A DNA stretch of 64,000 nt from Streptomyces rapamycinicus NRRL 5491 (GCF_024298965.1 NZ_CP085193.1:10230001-10294000); one strand, 5' to 3'. Shown: positions 46,293 through 55,177, counted from the first letter of the stretch. Program-made: numbers and translations. The notes: a model not told the origin generated them from the letters alone.

Positions 46293-47114
46293 TTACGCGT
46301 GGACCGGGATCCGGTCGGGCCGCGCCTCGGTCTCGACCTGGTTGCGGATCCTGGCGCAGCTGCGGGAGATGAGGCGGGAGACGTGCATCTGGGAGATGCC
46401 CAGCTCCTCGGCGATGCCGGCCTGGGTCATATCGCGAAAGAACCGCAGATACAGGATGTGCTGCTCCCGCTCCGGGAGCCGGTTCAGGCACGGCTTGACC
46501 GATTCCCGGGCGATGACGGTGTCGTAGCGGGTCTCGGACCGGCCGAGGGTGTCGGCCAGGGAATAGCCGTCGTCCGCCCCGGCGAGTTCGGCGTCCAGGG
46601 ACAGGGACCGGAAGCTGTCGATGGCTTCCATCCCGGTGAGGACGTCCTCTTCGCTCATGTCGGCTGCCTGGGCGACCTGGGCCACGGTGGGGGAGCGGTC
46701 GTTGCCTTCGGCCGCGGTGAGGTCCTGGATGGTGGCGCGGACCCTGTTGCGCAGCTCCTGCACCCGCCGGGGGACATGGAGGTCCCAGGCGCAGTCGCGG
46801 AAGTACCGCTTGAGTTCCCCGACGATCGTGGGGATGGCGTAGGGCTGGAAGGCGCCCCCGCGTTGCGGGTCGTAACGGTCGACGGCCTTGACCAGGCCCA
46901 GGGCGGCGACCTGCTCCAGATCCTCCAGGTTCTCCCCGCGGTTGCGGTAGCGGCGGGCGAGTCGGTGGGCCATCGGCAGCCATGCCTCGACCAGCTTCTC
47001 GGCCAGGGCCTCCCGCTCGGGCCCCTTGGGCATGGCGGCCAGCCGTTCGAAGTCGGCCGCGGTGTCAGGAGTGTCGTCGTGGTGGCGGCGGGCGCCGGTA
47101 CCCATGGCGCTCAT
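46293..47114 (-). CDS. SigB/SigF/SigG-type RNA polymerase sigma factor
   Basis: 273 aa from ATG 47114; ATG 47105 is possible. Region 2 (about 60-130: LPMAHRLARRYRNRGENLED, LEQVAALGLVKAVDRYDP, FQPYAIPTIVGELKRYFRD), region 3 (about 135-190, LHVPRRVQELRNRV) and region 4 (about 225-270: LPEREQHILYLRF, MTQAGIAEELGISQMHVSRL). The closest family is the group 3 stress/sporulation sigma factors (SigB/F/G) of Streptomyces. No anti-sigma gene is adjacent. Followed by DUF5133 in the same direction. Confidence 0.94.
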   Translation of the reverse strand: MSAMGTGARRHHDDTPDTAADFERLAAMPKGPEREALAEKLVEAWLPMAHRLARRYRNRGENLEDLEQVAALGLVKAVDRYDPQRGGAFQPYAIPTIVGELKRYFRDCAWDLHVPRRVQELRNRVRATIQDLTAAEGNDRSPTVAQVAQAADMSEEDVLTGMEAIDSFRSLSLDAELAGADDGYSLADTLGRSETRYDTVIARESVKPCLNRLPEREQHILYLRFFRDMTQAGIAEELGISQMHVSRLISRSCARIRNQVETEARPDRIPVHA

Positions 47115-47283
47115 CAAGGTCCTCTTCTCTCCCTGCTCGGTTCGCTGTTCAGCGGAGCGGGAGGCCGGCACGGCACGTCTGGGGCTCACAGCGCGCGACG
47201 CGCGCCTCCCGCCAGGTGTGCCTGCCTTCCGAAGCACCTTGGTCACTCACTCTTCTAGCCAAGGCCACGGACCTCAAACCAAT

Positions 47284-47297
47284 GAATTCATGAATTC
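47284..47297. promoter_or_regulatory. 14-bp perfect palindrome upstream of sigma factor gene
   Basis: GAATTCATGAATTC, self-complementary and AT-rich, 170 bp upstream of the sigma factor start, within the 270-bp gap 47115-47384. Operator function is inferred only from symmetry and composition. Confidence 0.4.
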
Positions 47298-47384
47298 TGG
47301 TTCGTGTTCGGTTCTCGCGGAGCCGCCGCCGGTCACGGCGGCGGGGTGCGGAGTGACGTGGGCCACGCGGGGTTTGTGGTCGCG

Positions 47385-47981
47385 TCAGTCCCTCATGACG
47401 CGACGCCAGATCGCGACGGTGGTCGCGGTCGCGGCGGAGAAGTCCTTCTCGGGGGAGCAGGCGGCGCGGTAGAAGGTCCGCTCCGTCAGCCAGCACAGTG
47501 CGTGGGCCAGCGCCGCGGCTCCGTCGGGGGCGCTCTCGTCGGGGATCCCCGCCCGCGTCAGCACCGGGGTCATGATGCGGGCGAAGGCTTCGACCGTGTC
47601 GTTCCAGGCGGCTCCGATCACCGGATGCAGCGCGGAGTGGTCCACGGCCGCCCGCATGACGGTGCCGTGCTCGCGCCAGACCCGCTCCACGCCCTTGACG
47701 GCCCGTTCCATCACCTCGACGGGTGGGGACGCCGCGTCCCGCGCCGTGCTGTCGGCCTCGGCCCGGATGGTGCGCAGGGTGCGCTCGACGAGGGCGGCGA
47801 GGACCTCGTGCTTGTTGCCGAAGTAGAAGTAGAGGGAGCCGCGGGAGATCCCGGCGCCTTTGGCGATCGCCTCGACCGTGAGCTCCTCGAGGCCGGTGTG
47901 CTCGAGCAGCGTCTCGGCGGCGTCCAGGAGGGCCTGCTCGCGCAGGTCTCCCTTTCTCGGGGCGGCACTGCGCCTTCCCAC
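47385..47981 (-). CDS. TetR-family transcriptional regulator
   Basis: 198 aa. HTH about 18-62 (LLDAAETLLEHTGLEELTVE, then GISRGSLYFYFGNKHEVL). The C-terminal effector domain is helical. It lies between the sigma factor gene and the SDR gene, all on the minus strand, 77 nt downstream of the SDR stop. The SDR promoter carries a TetR-like inverted repeat, so it may regulate that gene. Confidence 0.9.
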   Translation of the reverse strand: MGRRSAAPRKGDLREQALLDAAETLLEHTGLEELTVEAIAKGAGISRGSLYFYFGNKHEVLAALVERTLRTIRAEADSTARDAASPPVEVMERAVKGVERVWREHGTVMRAAVDHSALHPVIGAAWNDTVEAFARIMTPVLTRAGIPDESAPDGAAALAHALCWLTERTFYRAACSPEKDFSAATATTVAIWRRVMRD

Positions 47982-48058
47982 GGTGATCTCCCCTGATCGG
48001 CTCTTCCGAGCACTGTACTTCCGCCGGACAAGGACTCAGGACGTGCCCGGCGGCCGGC

Positions 48059-48910
48059 TCACGCGCTGGTGATCCGCGCTCCGTCGGGGAAGTCCGTCGT
48101 CCGCGACAGCTCCTCCCAGCCGCGGATATCGTCGTCCACCGCCCGCCGGGCCGCCCCGACCAGGCGCAGCGCGTCCGAGCCCAGCACCAGATGGCCGGGG
48201 GGCTCGGGGACGTCGAGGATGTGCAGGAGTGCCTCGGCGGCCTTCCGCGGGTCGCCGAGCTGATTGCCGCTGGCCGCCATCCGCGCCTCGCGGATCGGTG
48301 TGAACAGCGCGTCGTAGTCGGCGATGGTCCGCTCCGCGCGGGTCATCGACCGGCCCGCCCAGTCCGTACGGAACGAGCCGGGCTCGATGGCCGTGACATG
48401 GATGCCGAACGCGGCGACCTCCTTACGGATGCTCTCGAGCATGCCCTCCAGTGCGAACTTGCTGCCGCAGTAGGCCGACATCCCGGGCACCGCCATCAGA
48501 CCGCCCATGGAGGTCACCGCCATCAGGTGGCCCGCGCGGCGCTCGCGCATATGGGGGAGGACGGCCTGAAGTGTCGCCGCGGCCCCGAACACATTGGTCT
48601 CGAACTGTGCCCGGACCGCCGACAGCGGTGTCTCCTCGAAGATCCCCTCCAGGCCGTACCCGGCGTTGGCGATGGCCACATCGAGCGGGCCGACGGCCGC
48701 CTCCACCTCGTCGACCACGGCACGTACGGCCACGTCATCGGTGACGTCCAGCCGGCGGGCGTGGGCCCGTCCCGGCGCCAGGGCCTCGAACGCCGCCCGG
48801 TCGGTCTCCCGGCGCACGGTGCCGACCACCGTGTGCCCCGCATCGAGCGCCCCCTCGGCGAACGCCCGGCCGAGCCCACTGCTCACACCGGTGATCAGAA
48901 AGGTCTTCAT
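48059..48910 (-). CDS. Short-chain dehydrogenase/reductase
   Basis: 283 aa. TGVSSGLGRAF (about 7-17, cofactor loop), LDVTDD (about 54-59), NAGYGLEG (about 81-88), and catalytic Ser (VTSMGG) with YCGSK (Tyr/Lys about 148-152). Arg following the cofactor loop region suggests NADP(H). A stand-alone oxidoreductase, typical of the YusZ-like/retinol-dehydrogenase-like subgroup. Substrate unknown. Probably co-transcribed with the TetR gene downstream. Confidence 0.9.
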   Translation of the reverse strand: MKTFLITGVSSGLGRAFAEGALDAGHTVVGTVRRETDRAAFEALAPGRAHARRLDVTDDVAVRAVVDEVEAAVGPLDVAIANAGYGLEGIFEETPLSAVRAQFETNVFGAAATLQAVLPHMRERRAGHLMAVTSMGGLMAVPGMSAYCGSKFALEGMLESIRKEVAAFGIHVTAIEPGSFRTDWAGRSMTRAERTIADYDALFTPIREARMAASGNQLGDPRKAAEALLHILDVPEPPGHLVLGSDALRLVGAARRAVDDDIRGWEELSRTTDFPDGARITSA

Positions 48911-48979
48911 CTCCGCTCACATCCCTTGGTCGCGGCGGCCGCGCCGCGCATGGCTCCGGCCTCTCTCCTAAAATCTACA

Positions 48980-49008
48980 CTACGTCGATTTTTTTCGTCG
49001 TGACGTAG
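48980..49008. promoter_or_regulatory. Inverted repeat upstream of SDR (TetR-like operator)
   Basis: CTACGTC (48980-48986) and GACGTAG (49002-49008) are perfect 7-bp arms around a T-rich spacer, 70 nt upstream of the SDR start. The spacing suits a TetR-type dimer. Confidence 0.5.
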
Positions 49009-49188
49009 GCCGGGGTTGGCGGACCCCGACGAGAGCGGTCGCGCCGTGGTGGTCCCGAGGTCTGACCGCCACCCGCGCGCATGCGCCCCAAGACGGACGC
49101 CGTCGTATGCCCCGGGCGGATGTGGCCGGGTGCGCGTGGGTGACAGCCTCCGGGTGTCGGAGCAACCCCGCACACAGGAGCCGCCGCC

Positions 49189-49722
49189 ATGTCCACCAGC
49201 GCAGCGCCACTCGCTCCCTCCTCCCCCGCGACCTCCGCGCCCGTCCCACCATGGGCGAGACGCGCGGCGGCCGCGGCCTTATGGGCATCGGCGCCGTCCG
49301 CGCTCTGGCGGTTCGCCGTGGTGCTCGGCGTCCCGCTGGGGCTCGCCGAGTCCGAGTACGACGCGATGCTCATCCCCGGCTGGGGGTATCTGGTCGTGCC
49401 GTTGCTGTCCGCGGTGCAGGAGGCCCTGGCCTTCCTGACGCTGGGGCTGGTGCGGCCATGGGGGGAGGTGTGGCCGCACTGGATCCCGGTCCTGCGGGGC
49501 CGCCGCGTCCCCGTACCCGCCGCGGTCGTACCGGCCGCGCTGGGCGCGCTCGGCTGCACGGTCTACGGTGTGCTCTTCACCTGGACGACGCTGCACTCCG
49601 ACATGGAGATCACGCGGTGGGGGGAGTGGCTGATGAACGCCTGCTACGTGCCGCTGGTGGCGTGGGGGCCGCTGCTGGCCGCCGTCACCGCGCACTACTA
49701 CCGGCGCCGCGCACACGGCTGA
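49189..49722 (+). CDS. Hypothetical membrane protein
   Basis: 177 aa. A Ser/Ala/Pro-rich N-tail (1-30) precedes four predicted membrane helices (about 30-50, 66-87, 110-131, 148-170), separated by short Trp-rich loops (RPWGEVWPHWIP). Ends in YYRRRAHG, consistent with a cytoplasmic basic C-terminus. No known enzyme motif; resembles conserved uncharacterised actinobacterial membrane proteins. Convergent with the flavin reductase; no operon partner. Confidence 0.75.
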   Translation: MSTSAAPLAPSSPATSAPVPPWARRAAAAALWASAPSALWRFAVVLGVPLGLAESEYDAMLIPGWGYLVVPLLSAVQEALAFLTLGLVRPWGEVWPHWIPVLRGRRVPVPAAVVPAALGALGCTVYGVLFTWTTLHSDMEITRWGEWLMNACYVPLVAWGPLLAAVTAHYYRRRAHG

Positions 49723-49754
49723 CCGGCAGCCGGACGGTCACCGCTCCCGGCGTC

Positions 49755-50303
49755 TCAGGCGGCGACCGTGTCCCGGTAGCTGCCGAGCCTGCCCTTGTGG
49801 AAGACCAGGGGTTCCCCGGGGCCGGTGGACATGCGCCGTACGCGGGCGATGACGATGAGGTGGTCGCCGCCGTCGAGCTCCTGCTCCGGTTCGCAGTCGA
49901 TCCAGGCGACGGCGCCGTTGACGCGCGGGGCGCCGTCGGGGGAGGGGTGCCAGGGCACATCGGCGAACTTGTCGCCGCTCTTGCGGGACAGCGACCGGCA
50001 CACCGCGTCCTGGCCCTCGGCGAGGACGCTGGCGCTGAACCGGCCACCGCGGCGGACCCCGGGCCAGCTGCTGGAGGTGCGGGCGATGCTGAAGGCGACC
50101 AGCGGAGGTTCCAGGGAGAGCGATGCGAAGGTGCCGACGATCAGTCCGACGGGCCGCGCTGAGGCGGGGTCCACGCCGGTCACCGCCACCACACCGGTGG
50201 GCAGGTGCGACATGACGTGCCGGAAGTCCATCTGGTCCGCGTGGTCCATGGGGTCCATCTGGCCGCTCCGCGGGCCGGAGGCGGTGGTCGGGGCGGTGGT
50301 CAT
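49755..50303 (-). CDS. Flavin reductase (FMN reductase component)
   Basis: 182 aa from ATG 50303. FRHVMSHLPTGVVAVTG (about 30-46), GTFASLSLEPPLVAFSIAR (about 61-79), and a final GRLGSYR mark the flavin_reduct/HpaC-like domain. Supplies reduced FMN using NAD(P)H. Located 79 nt downstream of the class C flavin monooxygenase, on the same strand, so they form a two-component system of the NtaA/NtaB or SnaA/SnaB type. Confidence 0.9.
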   Translation of the reverse strand: MTTAPTTASGPRSGQMDPMDHADQMDFRHVMSHLPTGVVAVTGVDPASARPVGLIVGTFASLSLEPPLVAFSIARTSSSWPGVRRGGRFSASVLAEGQDAVCRSLSRKSGDKFADVPWHPSPDGAPRVNGAVAWIDCEPEQELDGGDHLIVIARVRRMSTGPGEPLVFHKGRLGSYRDTVAA

Positions 50304-50382
50304 GGTGATGCTCCCTTCGATGTGGTGGAACGGTTGAGATCGTGCGCCGGTGCGCCGGCGGTCGGGCCAACGCACCGACGGG

Positions 50383-51804
50383 TCAGGCCAGTGCGCCCAC
50401 GGCGCCCGGCAGTTGGTCGCCCGCGCGCCGCGCGGCGCGGATCCTGGAGGCCGGGTGGTCGGGCAGGGTGCGGCGCCGGCCCGCGCCGTAGAAGCTCTCG
50501 CGGAGGGTGGTGGCCCGCTCGTCGTAGGCGTCGCGGGCCAGGCCCTGCCGCCGCAGCTCCGGGAGCGCCAGCTCGATGAAGTCCTCCCAGCCGCCGGGCT
50601 TGGTCGCGTAGCTGAGGTTGAATCCGTCGAGGTCCGCCGTGTCCCGCCAGCTGCGCAGCTCGGCGGCGACGGTGCGCGGGGAGCCGACGATGACCGCGCC
50701 GGTGCCGCCGATGCCGATGAACTCGGCGATCTGCCGGGAGGTCCAGGTCCGGGTGGGGTCCGCCTTGGAGAACATCTCCACGATCGAGCGCGAGCCGTCC
50801 ACGTCCGCGTACTGGAGCGGCATGTCCGGGTCCAGTGTGCTCAGGTCGATCCCGGTCCAGCCCGCGTACCGGGCCAGCGCGCCCTCGTAGCTCACATTGG
50901 CCAGGTGGCGCTCGTACTTCTGCCACGCCTGTGCGTCGGTGGGCGCGACGATCACGGTGATCAGGGCGAGGATCCGCACGCTCCTGGGGTCGCGGCCCGC
51001 CTGGGCGACCGCGGTCCGGATCCGGTCGACGCCGTGCCGGGTGAGCTCGGGCGTCATCGTGTTCACGAAGACCGCTTCGGCGTTCCGCGCGGCGAAGAGC
51101 AGGCCACGCGAGGAGGCGCCGGCCTGGAAGAGCGTGGGGGTCCGCTGCGGGGACGGCTGGCACAGGTGGACGCCGGGGACCTCGAAGTAGGTGCCCTTGT
51201 GGTCGATGGGGTGGATGCGCCGCGGATCGAGATATTCACCGGCCTCCGCGTCGCGGATGACCGCGTCGTCCTGCCAGGAGCTCTCCCACAGCTTGTAGCA
51301 GACCTCCAGGTACTCGTCCGCCATGTCGTAGCGCTTGTCGTGCGGGATCTGCGTACCGAGCCCGAGGTTGCGCGCGGCCGATTCGCTGTAGGAGGTGACG
51401 ATGTTCCAGCCGACCCGGCCGGCCGTCAGATGGTCCAGCGTGCTGAACTTGCGGGCCAGCGCGTAGGGCTGCTCGTACGTCAGGGACGCGGTGACGCCGA
51501 AGCCCAGGTGGCGGGTGACCGAAGCCATCGCCGGGACGATCAGGGCCGGGTCGTTGATCGGGAACTGGGCGGCGTCGCGCATCGCGGCGTCGGGGGACCC
51601 GCCGTGGACATCGTGATATCCGACGGTGTCGGCGAAGAAGATGCCGTCGAAGCAGGCGTCCTCCAGCATCCGGGCCGTGTCGGTCCAGTAGTCCACGTCG
51701 GTGTAGCGCCGGCCCTCGTCCTCCGGGTCACGCCAGGAACCCGCGGTCAGATGGGCGGGAGCGGCGACGTCGAAGGCGAAGAACTTCAGCGGCTGACTGC
51801 TCAT
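50383..51804 (-). CDS. FMN-dependent monooxygenase, NtaA/SnaA/DszA/SoxA family
   Basis: 473 aa. FFAFDVAAPAHLTAGSWRDP (about 8-27), FGVTASLTYEQPYALARKFS (about 103-122), VGWNIVTSYSESAARNLG (about 133-150) and PQRTPTLFQAGASSRGLLFA (about 231-250) are hallmarks of this luciferase-like subfamily. It oxidises a sulfur- or nitrogen-containing heterocycle or chelate (e.g. nitrilotriacetate, dibenzothiophene sulfone, pristinamycin precursor) with FMNH2 from the adjacent reductase. The actual substrate is unknown. The promoter region carries 10-bp direct repeats. Confidence 0.93.
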   Translation of the reverse strand: MSSQPLKFFAFDVAAPAHLTAGSWRDPEDEGRRYTDVDYWTDTARMLEDACFDGIFFADTVGYHDVHGGSPDAAMRDAAQFPINDPALIVPAMASVTRHLGFGVTASLTYEQPYALARKFSTLDHLTAGRVGWNIVTSYSESAARNLGLGTQIPHDKRYDMADEYLEVCYKLWESSWQDDAVIRDAEAGEYLDPRRIHPIDHKGTYFEVPGVHLCQPSPQRTPTLFQAGASSRGLLFAARNAEAVFVNTMTPELTRHGVDRIRTAVAQAGRDPRSVRILALITVIVAPTDAQAWQKYERHLANVSYEGALARYAGWTGIDLSTLDPDMPLQYADVDGSRSIVEMFSKADPTRTWTSRQIAEFIGIGGTGAVIVGSPRTVAAELRSWRDTADLDGFNLSYATKPGGWEDFIELALPELRRQGLARDAYDERATTLRESFYGAGRRRTLPDHPASRIRAARRAGDQLPGAVGALA

Positions 51805-52181
51805 GCTGCGCTCCAGGGCGAGAGGCGGGGCCTTCCTGCGGTGAGAGTTCCGCAGAGCACCTGAGATGGGGAGAGTAGGACCGCTCCGACGTTCAGTATG
51901 CGAACGCGGCGTCCATATTCAGCATGCTGGAGTCTCGCGAGGGCCGGTGTCAACAGGTGGGCCCGACGCGCCATGTGCCCACGGCGGGGCGGAGTCGATA
52001 AATCGCCTACGGGAGCCCAGGAGGGCAAGCTGGGCTCGCCGCAGGCCCCGGGGCGGGACGCCCGGATGTGCCCCGAAGGGGCGCGGGGCCGTATCGATAT
52101 GCGGCTCCGCCGCGGGGCGCGACCGGCCACGATGGCGCCGCAGTCGGCCGACGACGCATCGCGGCACTTCCAGCGGAGCGC
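51805..52181. promoter_or_regulatory. Promoter region of monooxygenase with direct repeats
   Basis: A 377-bp stretch without a credible gene between the monooxygenase start and the IclR stop. TTCAGTATGC (51892-51901) and TTCAGCATGC (51918-51927) are direct repeats 26 bp apart, in an AT-richer part about 90-120 nt upstream of the monooxygenase; a regulator site is inferred. The remainder (to 52181) is GC-rich with no feature I can support. Confidence 0.4.
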
Positions 52182-52976
52182 TCAGGCGGACGGCGAGTCC
52201 TGCCAGAACGCCTCGGTCAGGCGGTCGACGATGGACCGCATCTCCTCGAGTGCCTCGGGGATCCGGTCCCGGCCGAACCGGTACCGGGGCCCGTCGAGGG
52301 CCAGGATCGCCACCAGGGTCCCGGACGAGTCGCGGATCGGGCGCGCCAGGGACAGCAGCTCTTCCTCGAGTTCGTTGTCGATGACGCCGAAGCCCTGCTC
52401 GCGTACCTGCTCCAGATCCTTGAGCAGGAGCGCGCGATCGGTGATGGTGCGCGAGGCGTAGGGCTCCAGCCGCTCCGGCAGGAGCGCGAGCACCTGCTCC
52501 ACGGGCAGGTCCGCGAGCAGGACCTTGCCGGTGGAGCTGGCGTGCAGGGGGTAGTGCTCGCCGACCATGTTCCGCGGCACGATGCTGACCACGTGGGAGC
52601 CCGCGGCCTCGGCGATCAGCTCGACCCCGCCCCTGAGGTCCGGCACCGACAGGGTCACCGACTCGTTGAACCTGTCCGCCAGCTCCTGCAGCAGCGGCTG
52701 GGCGCGGGCGGCGAGGCCCGCGTGGGGGTCCGCGTAGCGGCCGAGCCGGGCCAGCTCCCAGCCCAGGATGTAGTTGTTGTCGACGCGGTCGACGAGCCCG
52801 CTCTGCTCCAGGCTGTACAGCAGGCGGAAGGCGGTGGGCCGGGAGATCCCCGCCGCCTTGGCGAGGGTGGTGACGGTGGCTCCGGACCGGGGCTGGGCCG
52901 CCAGCTCGCGGAGCAGCCGGACGCCTTTGGTCACGGACTTGTTGGTCATGTCCGCCGGTCCGGACGCGTCGCTCAT
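52182..52976 (-). CDS. IclR-family transcriptional regulator
   Basis: 264 aa from ATG 52976. N-terminal winged HTH (about 12-70: VTTLAKAAGISRPTAFRLLY), then the IclR effector domain (about 80-258) with HASSTGKVLLADLP and GFGVIDNELEEELLSLARPI. Divergent from the amine oxidase-like gene at 53219, whose promoter carries a 15-bp palindrome; that is its likely target. It may also influence the monooxygenase downstream on its own strand. Confidence 0.92.
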   Translation of the reverse strand: MSDASGPADMTNKSVTKGVRLLRELAAQPRSGATVTTLAKAAGISRPTAFRLLYSLEQSGLVDRVDNNYILGWELARLGRYADPHAGLAARAQPLLQELADRFNESVTLSVPDLRGGVELIAEAAGSHVVSIVPRNMVGEHYPLHASSTGKVLLADLPVEQVLALLPERLEPYASRTITDRALLLKDLEQVREQGFGVIDNELEEELLSLARPIRDSSGTLVAILALDGPRYRFGRDRIPEALEEMRSIVDRLTEAFWQDSPSA

Positions 52977-53156
52977 GGGGCCCTTTCGTCGTGCCGATCG
53001 CCGTGCGGAGCCGCTCCGCGCGCGACCATTCCCTCCACCGTACCGTCGGCCTGTTCGGGGAGTGAACGCCGTCACCGCGACGAGCCGGGGGCGGCGGCCG
53101 CGCGAGGTCTTGACAGCGGGGCGGCGCATGCGGCCCACTATCCATACGCGTTGATA

Positions 53157-53171
53157 TGAACGTCGCGTTCA
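53157..53171. promoter_or_regulatory. Palindromic IclR-type operator
   Basis: TGAACG-TCG-CGTTCA is a perfect inverted repeat 48 nt upstream of the amine oxidase-like start, in the divergent gap with the IclR gene (52977-53218). Size and symmetry fit IclR operators. Confidence 0.55.
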
Positions 53172-53218
53172 CTAAGTGGACGCGCCTCGGAGTCGGGGCT
53201 CTGCGAAGGAGGACTCAC

Positions 53219-54526
53219 TTGCCCGGGCAGCCAGACGTCGTCGTCATCGGAGCCGGAGTCGCCGGCCTGATCACCGCTCGCGAACTCGGCCGGAAGGGAG
53301 CCAAGGTCGTCGTCCTCGAGGCACGCGACCGGATCGGCGGCCGGACCTGGACCGATCACCGGCTGGGGCGGGACCTGGAGCTGGGCGGCACCTGGGTGCA
53401 CTGGGTCCAGCCGCACGTCTGGGCGGAGATCACCCGCTACGGCCTGGAGATCACCCGCGGCCCCCGCTCGGAGGAGACCTACTGGCTCGCCGGGGACCAG
53501 GTGCGCCGCGGGACCCTGGACGACTTCATGCGGCTCATCGACCCGGGCATGACCCGGCTGCTGGAAGACACCATGAAGTGGATCCCCCGCCCGAACGCGC
53601 CGCTGACCGTCCCACGGCTGGCCGACGTCGACCAGTTCAACCTCCAGGAGATGCTCGACGACCTCGAACTGTCCGTCGACGAGAGGAACGCCAACGAGGC
53701 CGCGTGGGTCGGCCACTTCAACGCCCCGCTCGACCGGTGCGCCTACGCCAGCGCCCTGCGCTGGACCGCCGCCACCGCCGGGTCCTGGCACCTCATGCAC
53801 GAGGCATCCGCGATCTTCCGGCTCGCCGGCGGCACCCGGAGCCTGGTGGAGGCCATCGCCGCCGACGCGGAAGCCGACATCCGGCTGTCCGCGCCGGTCC
53901 GTTCCCTCACCCACGACGCCCACGGCGCCGAGATCACCTACGGCGACGGGCACACCATCACCGCCCGGCGCGTGGTGGTCACCGTGCCGCAGAACGTCCT
54001 GCACCAGCTCGACATCGCCCCCGCGCTGCCGGACGGCAAGCTCCGCCCCAGCCTGGAGAAGACCGCCTCCCGTGGCGCCAAGGCGTGGATCCGGGTCCGC
54101 GGCCGCATCAAGCCCTTCTTCGCCTACTCCTCTCAAGCCCACCCCCTCTCCGTCGTGCGCACCGAGTTCATCGGGGAGGACGACGCCGTGCTGGTCGCCT
54201 TCGGCCCGGACTCGACCCGGATCGATGTCAACGACCCGAAGGCCGTCGACGCGGCACTGAAGGTCTGGCGCGACGACCTCGAGGTGCTCGAGGCCGGGGG
54301 CCACGACTGGATGGCCGACCCCTACTCCCAGGAGACCTGGCTGATCCAGCAACCCCACCACCTCACCCGCTACCACCGCGCCCAGCAGGAGAGCACCGGA
54401 GTCCTGCACTTCGCCAGCAGCGACTACGCGAACATCTGGGCCGGTTTCATCGACGGCGCCGTCGAAAGCGGCACCCGAGTGGCGCGCCAGGTCCACCGGG
54501 ACCTCCAGCGGCCCTCCGCCGGCTGA
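53219..54526 (+). CDS. Flavin amine oxidase-like FAD oxidoreductase
   Basis: 435 aa from TTG 53219, chosen because AAGGAGG (53206-53212) lies 6 nt before it; an upstream in-frame start would lack one. VVVIGAGVAGLITARELG (about 6-23) is the FAD motif, followed by VVVLEARDRIGGRTWTDH (about 29-46), the 'EAxxRxGGR' signature of monoamine oxidases, and the C-terminal FASSDYANIWAGFIDGAVES (about 402-421) carries the second FAD contact. Oxidises a primary or secondary amine, or an amino acid, with H2O2 release. Likely controlled by the divergent IclR regulator. Confidence 0.9.
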   Translation: MPGQPDVVVIGAGVAGLITARELGRKGAKVVVLEARDRIGGRTWTDHRLGRDLELGGTWVHWVQPHVWAEITRYGLEITRGPRSEETYWLAGDQVRRGTLDDFMRLIDPGMTRLLEDTMKWIPRPNAPLTVPRLADVDQFNLQEMLDDLELSVDERNANEAAWVGHFNAPLDRCAYASALRWTAATAGSWHLMHEASAIFRLAGGTRSLVEAIAADAEADIRLSAPVRSLTHDAHGAEITYGDGHTITARRVVVTVPQNVLHQLDIAPALPDGKLRPSLEKTASRGAKAWIRVRGRIKPFFAYSSQAHPLSVVRTEFIGEDDAVLVAFGPDSTRIDVNDPKAVDAALKVWRDDLEVLEAGGHDWMADPYSQETWLIQQPHHLTRYHRAQQESTGVLHFASSDYANIWAGFIDGAVESGTRVARQVHRDLQRPSAG

Positions 54527-54559
54527 CCGGCACGCCGTGGTCCGCCCCTGGGGGTCGCC

Positions 54560-55120
54560 TCAGGCGGTGACCTCCCGGTGCATGGTCCGGAGCTGGTGTG
54601 TCGCGGCCGGGAGGTCGAACTCCTCGGAGTAGGTGAGGGCATCCTCCCAGTGGACATATACCTGGTTCGACCGAGTCCACGCCAGGAGGTCGACGATCCG
54701 CGTGAAGGCCGACGGGGCGAACGGCGGCACCGGATCCTCGTCCTCGCCCTCGAGGTACCTCGTCGTACGCAGTTTCCGCCCCGCCAGCAGGCGCAGCCAG
54801 GCCGCCGCCGCGTAGGCTGACTGCGACACGACATGCCGCTCCGGGTCCTGGTCCTCGGAGTAGCACAACCCCACCTCGGTCAGTTGCTCATGGACGGCGT
54901 CGAGGTCGATCGGCTCGCCGGCGGCGGCTTTGCGGATTCCCCGCACCGCATCCGGGGTCGAGAGCACGGGCTCGTCGCTCAATTCCTCGTCCTCTCGCTC
55001 AACGCGGTCGAGCAGGGGAGCGATCAGGCCGTAAAGGCGGCGCATCCGCTCATGCGGGTCCAGCTTCGCGGCGAACTCATCGATGATCTCCAGCAGTTCG
55101 GAGTATGTCGTGTCCGTCAT
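54560..55120 (-). CDS. Hypothetical protein
   Basis: 186 aa from ATG 55120, largely helical and acidic. N-terminus MTDTTYSELLEIIDEFAAKL, middle YAAAAWLRLLAGRKLRTTRY, C-terminus RTMHREVTA. No signal peptide, membrane helix or enzyme motif. Not recognised. Convergent with the amine oxidase; upstream it is divergent from the leader peptide and luciferase-like genes. Codon pattern agrees with a real gene. Confidence 0.6.
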   Translation of the reverse strand: MTDTTYSELLEIIDEFAAKLDPHERMRRLYGLIAPLLDRVEREDEELSDEPVLSTPDAVRGIRKAAAGEPIDLDAVHEQLTEVGLCYSEDQDPERHVVSQSAYAAAAWLRLLAGRKLRTTRYLEGEDEDPVPPFAPSAFTRIVDLLAWTRSNQVYVHWEDALTYSEEFDLPAATHQLRTMHREVTA

Positions 55121-55177
55121 ACCCGCCTGGATAGCACGAGGCACGGACACGCAGGTCGTCGAGGTTCCGCAGCATGA

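Noticed and set aside
47115..47384. A gene in the sigma factor upstream gap
   Set aside because: Open frames there are extensions or shadows of neighbours; only a palindrome is notable.
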